From Agelas oroides (Eukaryota > Porifera > Demospongiae > Agelasida > Agelasidae), in NCBI GenBank assembly GCA_949130485.1, contig OX422183.1:9886636-9950635 (forward strand): DNA of 64,000 bases, read 5' to 3'. This document shows positions 33,714 through 45,327 of the stretch, in pieces. The notes beneath the pieces were generated by a model. That model worked only from the letters and a program-made list of their open reading frames with translations. It had not been told where the DNA came from and made no database searches. Positions within the stretch are counted from its first letter, which is position 1. Every line of letters begins with the position of its first letter. Both the position numbers and the translations under genes were made by a program.

Positions 33714-36065
33714 CTGGATTAGATATAAATAGTCAGCACACTATGTACACGTAGCAGGTTTGCTGTAATTATCAATAGATGCCAAAAAAAAGTGGCTATA
33801 CACAGAACTTAATTAGAAAAAACGTTTATGTGTTGAATAAATGGGTTATATATCAGTTCTACCAGTGTGCATTTATTGGCACTGTGCCATTAGTACAAGT
33901 GAAACTGCATCCCTAGACTTTTACAAGGAGTACATCAAGCCATGCATGAACAATCAACGAACCACATCTCCCTTATAAAACAGGCCTAGATGTTACGCAA
34001 AGTCACCCACTGCATGCATCCAGTTTAAATCAAGTTGGAGCTACATGTAATTCAACAATCCCAAGTTTGTGTGATATAAGTGTTCTGTATTACCCAGCCA
34101 TAATTATTCTCTCTAACATAATAGACGCTCTGATAGACCTTTATCCATTATTACATAACTAGGCAAATGTAGAACATTGTGGGGCGAATGTGAGCAAGCA
34201 GCATTGAACTGCTGCTATATAGCTAAGGCTTTACCAGTGAAGTACCAAATCACAGCACATAGGCCGTGGCAAAAGTGCTTCAGTTTAATAAGGGTACCCC
34301 ATATGGATGACAGTGCTAATTGTCTACCCTGGGACAAAAATTTTGCCCCTAGGACAGACAGTACTTTACGGAGGGTTAGAGAAAAGTTACTAAAATTTCT
34401 AGTATGTCACTACCACCTGGGACAGACACTGAAAAACCATTTATACAGGAATATCCCTATGGATATCACTGGTTTCATTAGAAAAGGGAGACCGAAAGAA
34501 CGCTCCACACACTACAACTGTGTTGTTGTATCTTTTGGGGACCACACTAGCCTTGTATGCAAGCCTCAGTGTTTGCTATCAAATCCACACATTTCATATA
34601 TAGGGCAACCCAATATTATATATAAGTATCACCATAGTTACAAAGCTATACCGGAAAATATCATGACTTTGTTATCGTCTGTATTGTTACGAGTGTGCAG
34701 CACGAGTAACAATGCCAACGGCAACAAACGGTTGATATTTTTCCGGTATAGCTCGGTACTATTGTGATAATAATTTCACTTCCACACAATACCTATTGGT
34801 TTTCTGACCTGTCATCTTTCTTAGAATCATCAGTCCTTCAAGGGCTCGATGGGGTCTACTCTTCACTATACTTACGCTAATTCGCTTCGAGAAAGGTAAA
34901 ACGGCAGGCTTTGATCAACACATGGCTATTTAGATTCCAAAATTATAAGCGTAAATTTTCGTATTGTACACTACAATGCATCCTACTACGCTCCGGGCGG
35001 AGCATAATGATTGCGTACATCCTTTTCTTCTGCACTAGCGCACTACGACTGTAGTACGACTATGGTGCGTGAATGTTCTATTGACACCTACTGTATTTGC
35101 AGTTATATTGCTTGTACTACCCTCACTTAAGTTAATTAACCCTTTAACTACTGAATTGTATTTTCTAGTGGTCCTTTAGACTAGTCACATCTTTTTTCAG
35201 CTGTATTTCCACTTAATTCTGCTGCGAGTTAGCCCTGCAAACTTGAACCACAGCTTCTTCCACATGTCCTTTACAAGTCCATGACCATGACCACACCCAC
35301 TCATTAGTAAGCATTCAATAGTCAGGGCCCTCCGACCCGAGAGCGTTCCTCTGGACTGAAAACTGCCTAAAATGTCAGAAATGGAGCCCCTACCAAGGCG
35401 AAAGGAGTGCTTTCTAGGCCCGTTTGTGCAAAAAAGCAGAACAATGGCCCACTTGGCATTGACCAGGACTTTCCTACAGCTAGCTGCAACAGCCGCCATG
35501 CAATGTCACCCTCCGGGTGATACCCACCCACCTCCCCTCGTCCCACTCTTTCTGCTAGCCTAGAACCTATCTTCAAAACAGATTGTGCCAACTGATAACA
35601 TGCGGCCGAATTTCGATGATAACTATAGTCGTCATTAGTAGTTAAATGGTTAACTTAAAGAGTCTAACTCTTTAAGTTAACCATTTAACTACTAATGACG
35701 ACTATAGTTATCATCGAAATTCGGCCGCATGTTATCAGTTGGCACAATCTGTTTTGAAGATAGGTTCTAACTCTTTAAGTTAACCATTTAACTACTAATG
35801 ACGACTATAGTTATCATCGAAATTCGGCCGCATGTTATCAGTTGGCACAATCTGTTTTGAAGATAGGTTCTAGGCTAGCAGAAAGAGTGGGACGAGGGGA
35901 GGTGGGTGGGTATCACCCGGAGGGTGACATAGAATAAAGGAAGGAAAGATGTTTAATACTTACAAAAGGTCAACGGTCAATAGTCTATAGGTATATATGA
36001 ATCATAGAATATACTGTATGACTTCTCACCAACATGGCTTCACAGTCGTTGATAGGTAAACTTAC
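33714..36065. other. First intron of the surface-protein gene
   Basis: It contains the left end of a GGGGCGAATGTGAGCAAGC element near 34174, a small foldback at 34643-34756 (GCTATACCGGAAAATATCA mirrored by TGATATTTTTCCGGTATAGC) and the large palindrome at 35503-35930. The 196-codon open frame at 34177-34767 spans these repeats and is not supported. Confidence 0.5.
35503..35930. repeat. 161-bp-arm palindrome with an internal 103-bp direct duplication
   Basis: The left arm 35503-35663 is the inverted copy of 35770-35930. The inner part of the right arm is present once more, in direct orientation, at 35667-35769. Every copy contains TTTCGATGATAACTATAGTC or its complement and GCGGCCGCAT-like text. 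By eye the arms appear identical or nearly so. No coding content. Confidence 0.9.
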
Positions 36066-36135
36066 TGGTGGCTGCATCTCCACCCAGCAGGATGCTGAGG
36101 ATGGTACATGTACCAGCAATGAAGAGACCTCTCAT
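36066..36135 (-). CDS. Signal-peptide exon 1 of the Ig/FN3 surface-protein gene
   Basis: From ATG at 36135 the frame reads MRGLFIAGTCTILSILLGGD-AAT and is cut by ACCA/GTAAGT in phase 1. It has a positive residue, a hydrophobic core of about 15 residues and a small-residue end, the standard secretory leader layout. I chose this Met because the leader pattern starts there. The frame stays open upstream to another ATG, but that would bury the leader. Joining to exon 33438 gives AAT-S-FTSTPTSV. The exon sum through 11920 is 1717 bases, about 572 codons. The promoter was not identified. Confidence 0.7.
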
Positions 36136-36269
36136 TAATCCAGGTATCCTACATGGAGAAAGCCAGTTCGCTGATGTGATTAGTTTACAGAGTTGTGTAC
36201 TGATGCTCTTCCTAATGTAATCATGACAGACATATGACAACAGGCAGTTTGAGTCTAGTCAGATGCTAT

Positions 36270-36803
36270 GGGGCAAGCCTGAGGGAGCAGCAAACTGCTG
36301 ATTTTACATACAACTGTAATCTAATGTCACATTGTCATCAAATACATACAGACAATGCATGCAGCCAGCTAGGACAGCTACAATGGCTACACAGTCATGG
36401 GCTAATTCAAGCTTCACACTCAAATCATGAGGTGATATCCGAGTCTGCCATGTATGAACATTGTTCATGCATGGCCTTTACTTGAAGTGAGTTCAATAAC
36501 CGTGTAGAATTACTACCGTCTGTGAACAGCCTGCCTTGCCTGTCATGGTATATAGCTCACATAGCTTACAGAAACCAGAAGTAAGTTGCCATATGCATGG
36601 AGTCATCTTTGCTCCTAGTCAGAATGTCTCCTTCCCGCCAATGCTACTCTGGCAGTAGCCCTTCACTCTTGTAGCTGCACATGCACGTGAAATGTTCAAA
36701 TGCATTCATTTGAAATATACGGTAAGCGGTCAGTCCAAGCATACATACACATGCGTGTGCAATGCAGTCCCGGTAGTGTGGGGCTTGTTCAGGCTCACCC
36801 CAA
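36270..36803. mobile_element. MITE with GGGGCAAGCCTGAGGGAGC ends, upstream of exon 1
   Basis: Left end GGGGCAAGCCTGAGGGAGC, right end GGGCTTGTTCAGGCTCACCCC. The interior GCTTCACACTCAAATCATGA matches, in inverse, the GAGATTCAGCTCATGACTCA segment of the 5217-5785 copy. It occupies the region just upstream of the first exon of the surface-protein gene. Confidence 0.65.
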
Positions 36804-38462
36804 TAACAGTGAAACAACCTTCCAGTACTGATCTATAGTCTCAGCGACACCCAGAGCTCCAACAATGGCTGTGCAGTGCTTTTAATGCTGAATATGGACT
36901 GCGTGGGCAACTCATCAAAACCACACTTAAAACCACACATAGTACGTCACAAGTCACGTGATCAGATCTTCCCCACTCTCTCCCCGTTTTTCTGCAGGGA
37001 AGGAGCCTGGGAACTATGCAGTACATTCTTCACTAGCACACATACACATAAACATGTACACTCAGTCATCCTAGAGTCTTGTCCATAATATATAACTACG
37101 TAGGTGTATGCATGCATATGCAAGGTGCATAATCATAGGCATGGTCAATGACTGAAAAGGACAGATCTCAAGTTATGCTGAGACACGAATGAAGGGCGAA
37201 AAGCGTGCTTTTGAGAAGTTCGCAGACATTAGTGAGGTGTTGCAGCCATTGCCTAGCTAGCCCAAAATGGCAATATGGCATAGTAACTTCACTGCTATCT
37301 TTCCACTTCTCTTCGCTCGCTTGGAGTTGCAAAGAGTTGACTGTAGTCTGCTGGACTCCACTTCTGTTTTTCACTCCACTCTGTTAGCTTTTTTGCCTTC
37401 ATTTTGTTGTCACTATCATGTGCTGGTGCTAACCCTGGTATGAAACAATTAGACCGTTTACGCTGCTGCGGTCGAATTGGCTTCTGCATTTTTTTTTGTT
37501 CCACTCTGCCTAGGTCTCTGCCTTCATTTTGTTGTCACTGTCATGTGCTGGTGTGAAACGATGAGACTGCTAGCGCTGCTATAGCACTGGGAACAAAAAA
37601 CTTGCGTAAATTTAAGGCTCACATACCACATTAGCAAGTACTGCTATTTATGTAGCCTTCTTTTAGGACAAGTGTACACAACTTGCATGAACAGGATGTT
37701 TTAAATTGCATCCCTAAGTGGAACGGATGTATGCATACAAGCCACACCCCACCAACCGAGAACAGCCTATACTGGAAGATTAGCTATAGCCTCGCACTAA
37801 GGCGTGTGGCAATTATGATGTGTGGGTGGTCATAATTTTCGCTAGCCTGTGCCAAAGCACTAACATACTGACACAAGTTCTAACCAGCCAGCTGCGGAGA
37901 GCTACATGTATATATCAATCTTAGTGGAAAACTTATGCTTACTCTCATTTGTCTTGAATGCCCCACAAAACTTCAACAAGTACACAAAACAATTATTGGG
38001 TGCACAGGCCACTTTTGCCACTTCAAATGCGATCTTGTGGCCTTCCACCTTCACACTACACATGGAAATCGACGTGAAAGTGGGAAACCAACTCTTCTGG
38101 CTGGTAAGCTGAAAATACTTTCACACTCATGCTGGAAGTTGCTGTGTATGTACTTACAGGGCTCACAATAATCAAAATTTGACCAAATAAAAAAATATAT
38201 ATATCATAATGTTCATGGAAGTCTGTTAACCAATTATACTCTTCATCATGGCTACAGCGAAGTTTTATCAAGGCACTAGGCAAATAGCTACAAGTCGTGT
38301 ATCAAGTCTGCAGTTAGGTTGGGGCCTCCCCTGGCAAATGTAGAACATTGTGGGGGTGAGCGTGAGCAAGCAATGCACTGCGGCATTAAACTGTTTTATT
38401 ACAAGACTTAGAAAAGGATATAGGGGTGGCATGCCAAAAAGTATAGAAACAAGATAGGGATG

Positions 38463-38590
38463 ATACAAAAGTGAAGGCAAATACAAAGCCCCATCTATCC
38501 CTACATCTTTGTTACACTAAAAAACTGTAAAAAAAGATGTAGGGATGGGGCTTTGTATATTTGCCTTCACTTTTATCCCAGCTCAATACT
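38463..38590. mobile_element. Foldback of the GATGTAGGGATGGGGCTTTG family
   Basis: AAAGTGAAGGCAAATACAAA then GCCCCATCTATCCCTACATC is mirrored by GATGTAGGGATGGGGCTTTG and TATATTTGCCTTCACTTTT. Relatives are at 42290-42440 and 60395-60490, with the flanking phrase CTTTTTGGCATGCCATCCCT. Confidence 0.7.
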
Positions 38591-38895
38591 TGCACCCAGC
38601 TACTAACGCCCAAGTTCAAAGGTGAGTACCAGTCTCGTTCCCAACAGTCGGTGGTTTGGGAATGAGACTATGTGTGCGCATGCGTAGACGGACAGAAAAT
38701 GGCGTCCCACAGCAACGAACAGCAGGCTAGTGTGACTGTGAACAGCTAGTATGATTTCAGTCCGAGTTATCAACACGCTGAGTGTTCGTGGACCTGCGTG
38801 CTTTGATGAGCATTCGTTTCGTGTATAAATGACGGTGAGTACTTAAACCGTTTGTGAGGTATCATTGTTGAACAAAATCATGATGAGAAGAAAAT

Positions 38896-39643
38896 GGCCG
38901 TCACTATTCAGTGGACTGGACTACTGGACTGGACTACTGGACTCATGGAAACTGCCTCTGGGGGAGACTGAACGAACAGCAAACTATGCGCAGAGCTAAG
39001 ACACTCAGCCACAAGACTTGTAGCAGTGTTGTAGTTGCACACTTGGTACCCAGCCACCCAGCTTTTTTCGTTTCTGGACGGGAACCTGGGCGGGAACCTG
39101 GGCGTGGCTACATCTCGACCCCGCCAACAAGTGCGAATGCGCACTATGAATTGCATGTGGAGAGCGTGTGTGTAGGATGCGGTATTCTAGAGTGGCTGGG
39201 TGTTCATTACTTGTCGTTACTGCTGTCTTCTTCCACTTCATTTCCTAAGCACGCTTGACCTTGGTGTTGTTAGCCTTGAACCGAGATTTTCTGTTCTGGA
39301 TTTTGTCTTTGGAACAGAGAGTTTGGGGTCTAGGCTAGTTTTACTTAGCCTTGTTCCCAGGATTACTGGCTCCAATTTTTGATCGTTTTCTACAAAGACA
39401 AAAGCGCGCACTTACACCATGATCGAACTGTCAGAGAATAGTCTCGCGGGCCAGACTCTCACGTGCGGAGAGTCTGGCCTGCGAGACTATGTGGAGAAGG
39501 CCTGGGAGTGACGCTAAATAACCACGTCTTTCCTGTAGGCCGCTGTCGAATCTTGGTATATTTGTGTTCATTTCCTGCCAGAGGCAGTTTCCGTGAGTCC
39601 AGTAGTCCAGTCCAGTAGTCCAGTCCACTGAATAGTGATGGCC
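38896..39643. mobile_element. Element with about 65-bp inverted ends containing GGACTGGACTACT repeats
   Basis: GGCCGTCACTATTCAGTGGA is followed by three GGACTGGACTACTGGACT-like units and GGAAACTGCCTCTG at the left. The inverted copy is at 39579-39643. The interior contains a TAGTCTCGCGGGCC foldback (39439-39489). Non-coding. Confidence 0.75.
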
Positions 39644-39991
39644 GAAGAAAATGGCACTTTTGCTACCACGCACTTTTGTGGTTAACTCTCTTCCACGATG
39701 CTTTTCGGAAAGCTTGTGGGTTTTGCTGGTTGTAAAATCACTCGAAGATGTACGCTGGGCACTTCTTTGAGCTTAAAACGCGTTCGTGGTTGAGTTTCAT
39801 GGCTTTTGCTTAAGTATTGTATATACCGGTATTGCGTGTCCGCGACATCCCTATATAGAGAGTCTACCGACTCTCTGACATACCTAGTATACGTGCCAAC
39901 AGTATTTCCCATATAATCATGTAGGTATTTAAAGTATGTATTGTAAGGCTATATACCAACTGTGCAGATATATCCCAATTGCACGGCTATC

Positions 39992-40326
39992 GACCAATCA
40001 GATGCGGATTTCACTTTTTGCACGGCTCAGCTATGCAAAAAGTGAAATGGGCTATTCCAATAAATAGGCGTACACCCCCTCGGAAGAGCGTTAATCGTGT
40101 CCCAGGGGAGTGCAGTCACGTAATGAAGTCCCAGGGGGTTAAAAGGCTAAAATAATTGTGTCCAGAGGGTAAAAAGTCACATTTTAATTGTGTCTAGAGG
40201 GGTTGAATAGCCTGTTTTGATTGTGTCATAGGGGGGTTATGCTGTCCTAGGGGGGAGCTGAAAATTACTCTTTCGAGGGGGTGTACGTCTATTTAATGGA
40301 ATAGCCCAATCCGCATCTGATTGGTC
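39992..40326. mobile_element. Hairpin element split by a second MITE
   Basis: The left arm CGACCAATCAGATGCGGATT then TCACTTTTTGC pairs with GCAAAAAGTGAAAT (40035-40048) continued after the insertion by AATCCGCATCTGATTGGTC (40308-40326). Removing 40049-40310 would restore one continuous arm, so the split is by insertion. Confidence 0.8.
40049..40307. mobile_element. 259-bp MITE with 34-bp ends and AAT flanks
   Basis: Left end GGGCTATTCCAATAAATAGG, right end (inverted) GGGCTATTCCATTAAATAGA, both followed by CGTACACCCCCTCG. AAT stands directly on both sides (40046-40048 and 40308-40310). The interior has three degenerate copies of a TTGTGTC(C/T)AGAGGG unit. No coding frame. Confidence 0.8.
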
Positions 40327-40512
40327 AATAGTAGTACTGCAGGCGCCTGGATAGACGTAGCAACGGCGTTGTAAACAATTCAAACGCAAAAGAAAACAAC
40401 GGCAGAAGGTTGTATTAGCTGCTCTCCTTGTGAATTGTCGACGAAAATCGCTACTCCTTCTACTTCAAAGCTGAAATAAAACGCCCATTACCACGTCTTC
40501 GAATCTTTCGGG

Positions 40513-40800
40513 TCACCGGAGCCTGGCGGAGTATTGCCGGTAGGTGGCTGAAGGTTGTGCCTGTTCTCCTAGCCAATTGCTCTGTGTTTCTTGGTGAACG
40601 AGATCGAGTAGAGCATCATTCAGGTTTGCTATGCCGCTTCGCATGCTTCGTGGCCTGGTACCCGTGCTGAATACGAGGCTATACGCTTCGTGGATCGAAC
40701 AGTCATTTGCCACGCCTTCTACTCTTCCCACTGCACTAGCGCTAACTAGTCGTTCCGCCCTCCTCTCGTACTCGCTGGAAAGTTGTTTCAGTTCGTTTTC
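40513..40800 (-). other. Unrecognised 95-codon open frame, possible captured coding fragment
   Basis: The frame runs from after a TGA at 40801 to a stop at 40513 and reads ENELKQLSSEYERRAERLVS, then EAYSLVFSTGTRPRSMRSGI, ANLNDALLDLVHQETQSNWL. It starts with a charged, coil-like segment and the codon use looks protein-like. I recognise no family. It lies between transposable elements and has no clear splice sites, so it may be a gene fragment carried in a repeat. Confidence 0.3.
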
Positions 40801-40870
40801 TCATGCAGTAGTGCATGTTACTATCACTGTCAAAAGTAAAAGTGTAATAGGTGAAGAAACAAAGAGAACC

Positions 40871-41224
40871 TATAGAGCGGCTGCATGTGACGTCACAGGG
40901 GCGTGGCTTCCCTTAATTTTGATGCTACAGAGCTGCGAATTTTTAAAGGTAATCTTGGAAGCCCAAGTAACCCAAATCTGCAGTATGGACATTTTGAGAC
41001 TTACCACTGATTTTATAAAAATGTCCAATGTTTGGTCCTTATGTATGGAGTTCTATGGCGCATGGCAAGAAGTTGCCATGCGCCATAAAACTCCATGCTT
41101 ATAAGGTCCAAGACTTTCATCTTTCAGATTCGGGTAATTTAGGCTACTATAAATGACATAAAAAATTGGCATCTCCATAGCAACAGGAATAATTTTAGGC
41201 CACACTCCTTGCAGCCGCTCTATA
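40871..41224. mobile_element. MITE with TATAGAGCGGCTGC ends and a central hairpin
   Basis: TATAGAGCGGCTGC at the left, GCAGCCGCTCTATA at the right. Inside, 41037-41113 is a strong hairpin (GGCGCATGGCAA / TTGCCATGCGCC with flanking AAGGACC / GGTCC arms). 354 bp, no gene. Confidence 0.7.
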
Positions 41225-41429
41225 TGATTAATATGTGATACCATGACTAGCAGTGCAATTTGGGATTAATTACACTCGGAAGGTTAGTAATTTCACTCGG
41301 CTGGATATTGCACTCTTGTGCTCTATTTTCACTCGCCTGCGGCTCGTGAAAATACGGCCGCATACTCGTGCAATATCCAGCCATCCATACTGCCTTCTCA
41401 CCCATCAAATAATATATATATATTACAGG

Positions 41430-42250
41430 TATTAAAGGCTTTACAAGTGAAGTAATACATCACAGGACACAGGCCATGGCATGTAGCTAAATGAGGTTTG
41501 TCATTCTACTGCCTGGAAAAATGCTTAATACATGTGCATGTACATAGTAATACTTAGTTCAGAGAAAATTGTCATGATTGCAGAGAATAGCTTGTCATGG
41601 AGCTTTATCACGTACAATGGAGCAATTTGTCCTACCTAAGCTGCTACTCTGGCTAATTGTAGGCCACGCCTGAACACAGGGCTTGTCAGGCATAGTTCTT
41701 ACTTGAGAGATCTTAGAAAAATAGTTAGAGGGAAGTTCCTACGCATCAGCAATGAAGATAATTCTCTGCTGCCTTATGCATTCTGTAAGCAGCCTGTTTA
41801 CACAACTGCTAGTCCCTTGCATACAAATACAGTAGATGCTCATGCTCCAACTGCCTATCCTGAATGTCGCCGCCGACGCAACTGCTGTACTTTGTACAAT
41901 GGGTGCTCATGCTCCAACTGTCCTTCCTGGCTGTCTTTCAAACCATCATCACCCAAGGTCACCTTGGAAGCTGCCAGAGAAATCAAGTTGTATGCAGTGG
42001 ATTGCAGTTCCGTTTGAATGTTGCATGTATTCCATAGGTTTTTTTCTTAAAAGTGGACTCACACCGTGCTCATGCAAACTTGTTTGGTTTTTGAATCTCA
42101 GCGTAATCTCTGCCGTACAGTTGGTGTCAGTCCTCCCTTGCAGAACATGCGGTGCAGTGAAACCCAAGGACTATGCAACATTCAAACGAAACTGTAATCT
42201 GTGATACTTATGGTCCGCATGAGGCCGACAGCTATCGTGTTAAAAGAGTA
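41430..42250. mobile_element. Partial copy of the 25141-25856 family with an internal duplication
   Basis: GGCTTTACAAGTGAAGTAAT, GACACAGGCCATGGCATGTA and CTCATGCTCCAACTGCCTAT follow the order of the 25141 element. The CTCATGCTCCAACTG segment occurs twice here (41838 and 41907). The ends with GGGCGAGCG are missing. Confidence 0.55.
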
Positions 42251-42289
42251 TGAACATGTACGACACATATTTACAAGAAAATAAGAAAT

Positions 42290-42440
42290 GTAAAAAGATG
42301 CAGGGATGGCACGAAGCCCCATCCCTGCATCTTTTTCACACCAGAGTACTAGTGTGAAAAGATGCATTTTACCTTCACTTTTATCACTACCTTGTTTTTA
42401 TACTTTTTGGCATGCCATCCCTACATCTTTTTACATTGCT
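42290..42440. mobile_element. Foldback of the GATGTAGGG family, second copy
   Basis: AAAAAGATGCAGGGATGG...CCATCCCTGCATCTTTTT pairs over 18 bases around GCACGAAGCC. CTTTTTGGCATGCCATCCCT follows, as at 38420 (inverted) and 60465. Confidence 0.6.
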
Positions 42441-43639
42441 AATGTTGTTATTTTCTTGTTTCTGTACTATTTTGATGTAAAAATTTCAGTTACAGTTAGA
42501 CCTCAGCCTGAGATAATATTTCTTTCAAGTGTATTAAACCACAACTCTAGAACTTAGTAGTGGATCCAAGCATGTAATATGCCAGCTGGAATCCGATGAA
42601 GGGCAAAATCACTCTCCATACCAAATTTTGAGTGTGTGAAGCAGATTTCCTGATTATCATATATGACAAGTACGGACCAGCACAGAAAGCTGTATCCAGA
42701 CACCATAAAAACTGACAAAAGCTAACAGTATTTTTGATTGTAGCTATTAGTGGTCGGTCCATAGCTAGCTAGCTACGTAGCTAGATACACACACGTGTGC
42801 GCAATGCAGTCACGCTAGTGTGGGGCTCACTCAGGCTCATCCAAACAAGACTCTACACTGTTGTCTTGTGTATCCAGACATAACCACTGCCCAAGCTGAA
42901 CTTTGTCTGCATAGTAGTAAAATTTGTCCAGAAATTGTCTGGTTACTAAATGTTATCATGAGGCCTAAATTACATAAGTATGTGTCGGCCATGCTCAGAG
43001 ATGTCAGTTAAAGGACACTCATTAATCATGTGAGGTCAAGTGCACATGATAGTGTAGCTAGCTGATCAGGAAGTGTTAATTTGGCAATGAAGCCTGGATG
43101 AGGACTGGGGGTGCTCCACACCTACAACGATTTGGAGTGCTGAGTGTGGAACATGCCAGCTTGGTTTACAGTACTTAACATCTGCACCACGGATCTATAT
43201 GCCCCTTGAAATGCATTTTGCCAGTGACGATTTCCATGGCTGCAATCCTCTTAGTTATATCAGTTAGTGTGCTCCTCACTGGGTTGTTAGCAAACTTCCT
43301 ATGCCTATGTAGATGCCATAATATACATATCCCTACTTGTCCCGCCTGGGCATGTACTAGCTACGTATATACATGTTTTAGATCAAACAGAAAGAGTAAT
43401 GATCTCCTACGGTTTCCATTTCTCCACTGAATATCAAGGAATATGTGCCTTAACTCACTTGATTATTGCCTTCCAGACTATCTGCTGGTTGCAAGCGCCC
43501 ACGTGACTCTACCCCACCAGCAGCCCTTAGACGTCCACCACAGAAACTCGACTGAACAGATGCTGGTCCACAGTAAACTTATAAGTAGCTCACACTCTGC
43601 GTCCTTGGGTTTGTATTTATTTACCATTATATCTAGCTG

Positions 43640-43830
43640 CTACAGTCATTCATTGATCACCTAAGCTTAACCACCCAGCTCTCACCAATTCACCATACTT
43701 TCTACAAGTACTCTGATCATCGTCTATAGTCATTCATTGATTACCTAAGCTGCAGCTCTCACCAATTCACCATACTTTCTACATGTACTCTGATTATTGT
43801 CTACAGTCATTCATTGATTACCTAAGCTTA
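43640..43830. repeat. Tandem repeat, about 80-bp unit, 2.3 copies
   Basis: AGTCATTCATTGATCACCTA starts at 43643, 43728 and 43804, and each time ACCAATTCACCATACTTTCT follows except in the last partial unit. Confidence 0.75.
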
Positions 43831-43999
43831 AATAATGATCTACTGCCGATTCTTAGCTGTGACCAAATACTACAATAATTTCTTTCTCATATCCTGCCTG
43901 ACCAAGGGGTAGGTGGAAGGAATTTGTCTTTGATGGTGAGCCTCACAAAGTATCTCCAATATTAGAGCAAGAATATTGTTTGTTCTCGATACCTGACTG

Positions 44000-44710
44000 G
44001 GACAACTCAGGATCATCCCGGGTTTCCCAGGATACTAAGTATTGGGGAATGTGAGTATTCTTCCTGACTAATACCTGGGACAACCCGGGAACATCCAGAG
44101 TATCCCGGGATACTAAGTATTGCGGAACGTGAGTGTTCTCCCTGATTAAAACTTGGGACAACCCTGGCGGGACTACTGGGGACTGTCCTGGGTATCCTGG
44201 GATACTTAGTATCTCGGGATCCATGGGACTCCATGCCTGGTGGGACTACCCAGGACTGTCCTGGGTATCCCGGGATACTTAGTAACTAGGGATCCATTCG
44301 ACTCTATGCCTAGCGGGACTACCCAGGATTGTCCTGGGTATCCCGGGATACTTAGTATCTCGGGATCCATGGGACTCCATGCCTGATGGGACTACCCGGG
44401 ACTGTCCTGGGTATCCTGGGATACTTAGTACCATGGGGTTAATGCCTGATGGGACTTCCTGGGATTATCCTGGGTATCCCGGGATTATCCTGGGATACTT
44501 AGTATATCAGGATCCGGGACTGTCCTGGGTATACCGGGATACTTATTATCTCAGGATCCATAGGACCCCATTCCTGGTGGGACTTCCTGGGACTGTCCTG
44601 GGTACCCCGAGAACATCCTGAGTATCCTGGGAAACTAAGTATTGCGGAATGTGAGTGTTCTCCCTAAGACTTGGGACAACCCGGGACTATCCCTAGTATC
44701 CCGTGGTTGA
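44000..44710. repeat. Degenerate tandem array, about 72-75-bp units rich in CCCGGGATACT
   Basis: The phrase GGTATCCCGGGATACTTAGT recurs with a spacing near 72 from about 44160 to 44590 (GGATCC landmarks at 44217, 44290 and 44362). From 44000 to 44150, and again after 44600, the units appear in the opposite orientation (GGATACTAAGTATTG). The array therefore reverses direction twice. Open frames on both strands are artefacts of the repeat. Confidence 0.75.
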
Positions 44711-45327
44711 CTCAACTGTGTCAGGAAGACTGGGCAATCCCAGAACATCTCGGGATAAGTTGTGGCAGTACTGGACACTTCTGTGGGTATTGCAAGGTAG
44801 AAAGCTTTTTAGCTTTTTCTATGACTGGGCCCAGCCTTGAATCTTGATTTGAAAACTGGGGTCCACCTCAGTAAAGTTGAGAGAGCTAGTCTGTTGAGAT
44901 ACGAAAAGTCAATTAGTGTGATCCATTTTACTTTGTAAAGTTCAACTGTGTCCGACCTCCTCTGTCTATGCCTGCCTCGCATGGTGCCTGGCGCGGCGCT
45001 TGGCAGCCCGCATGATTACGTTCCGCACACATCGCTAACTACTAGCTTCCAACCTCTTCTGATGTGGTTCATTGCTGATACATGTATCATAATTCAGACA
45101 TTTACACAGAGAAAGTCCAAACATACATGAATATCGGCCTTTTGCTAAACCCCCGGACCAGACCAACCGGAAGTGCACCGGAAGTAGTAGTTATTGCGTA
45201 CACAATGCTAGCAGGATAGGAGAGCCAAGCACTAATAGTTCTCTGAGCGCTTAGCTTTACCTCAAGTCATCCCTGTCTCGTGTGCATGAACTGTGAGTGT
45301 TGCTCTTGACATAATTTACAATACAAG

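Noticed and set aside
34177-34767. 196-codon plus-strand open frame
   Set aside because: It begins in the end of a dispersed MITE and finishes inside the 34643-34756 foldback. No domain and no splice context were seen. It overlaps the first intron of the minus-strand gene.
43943-44621. Open frames on both strands with GYPGIP-type residues
   Set aside because: Products of the CCCGGGATACT array, mirrored on the two strands.
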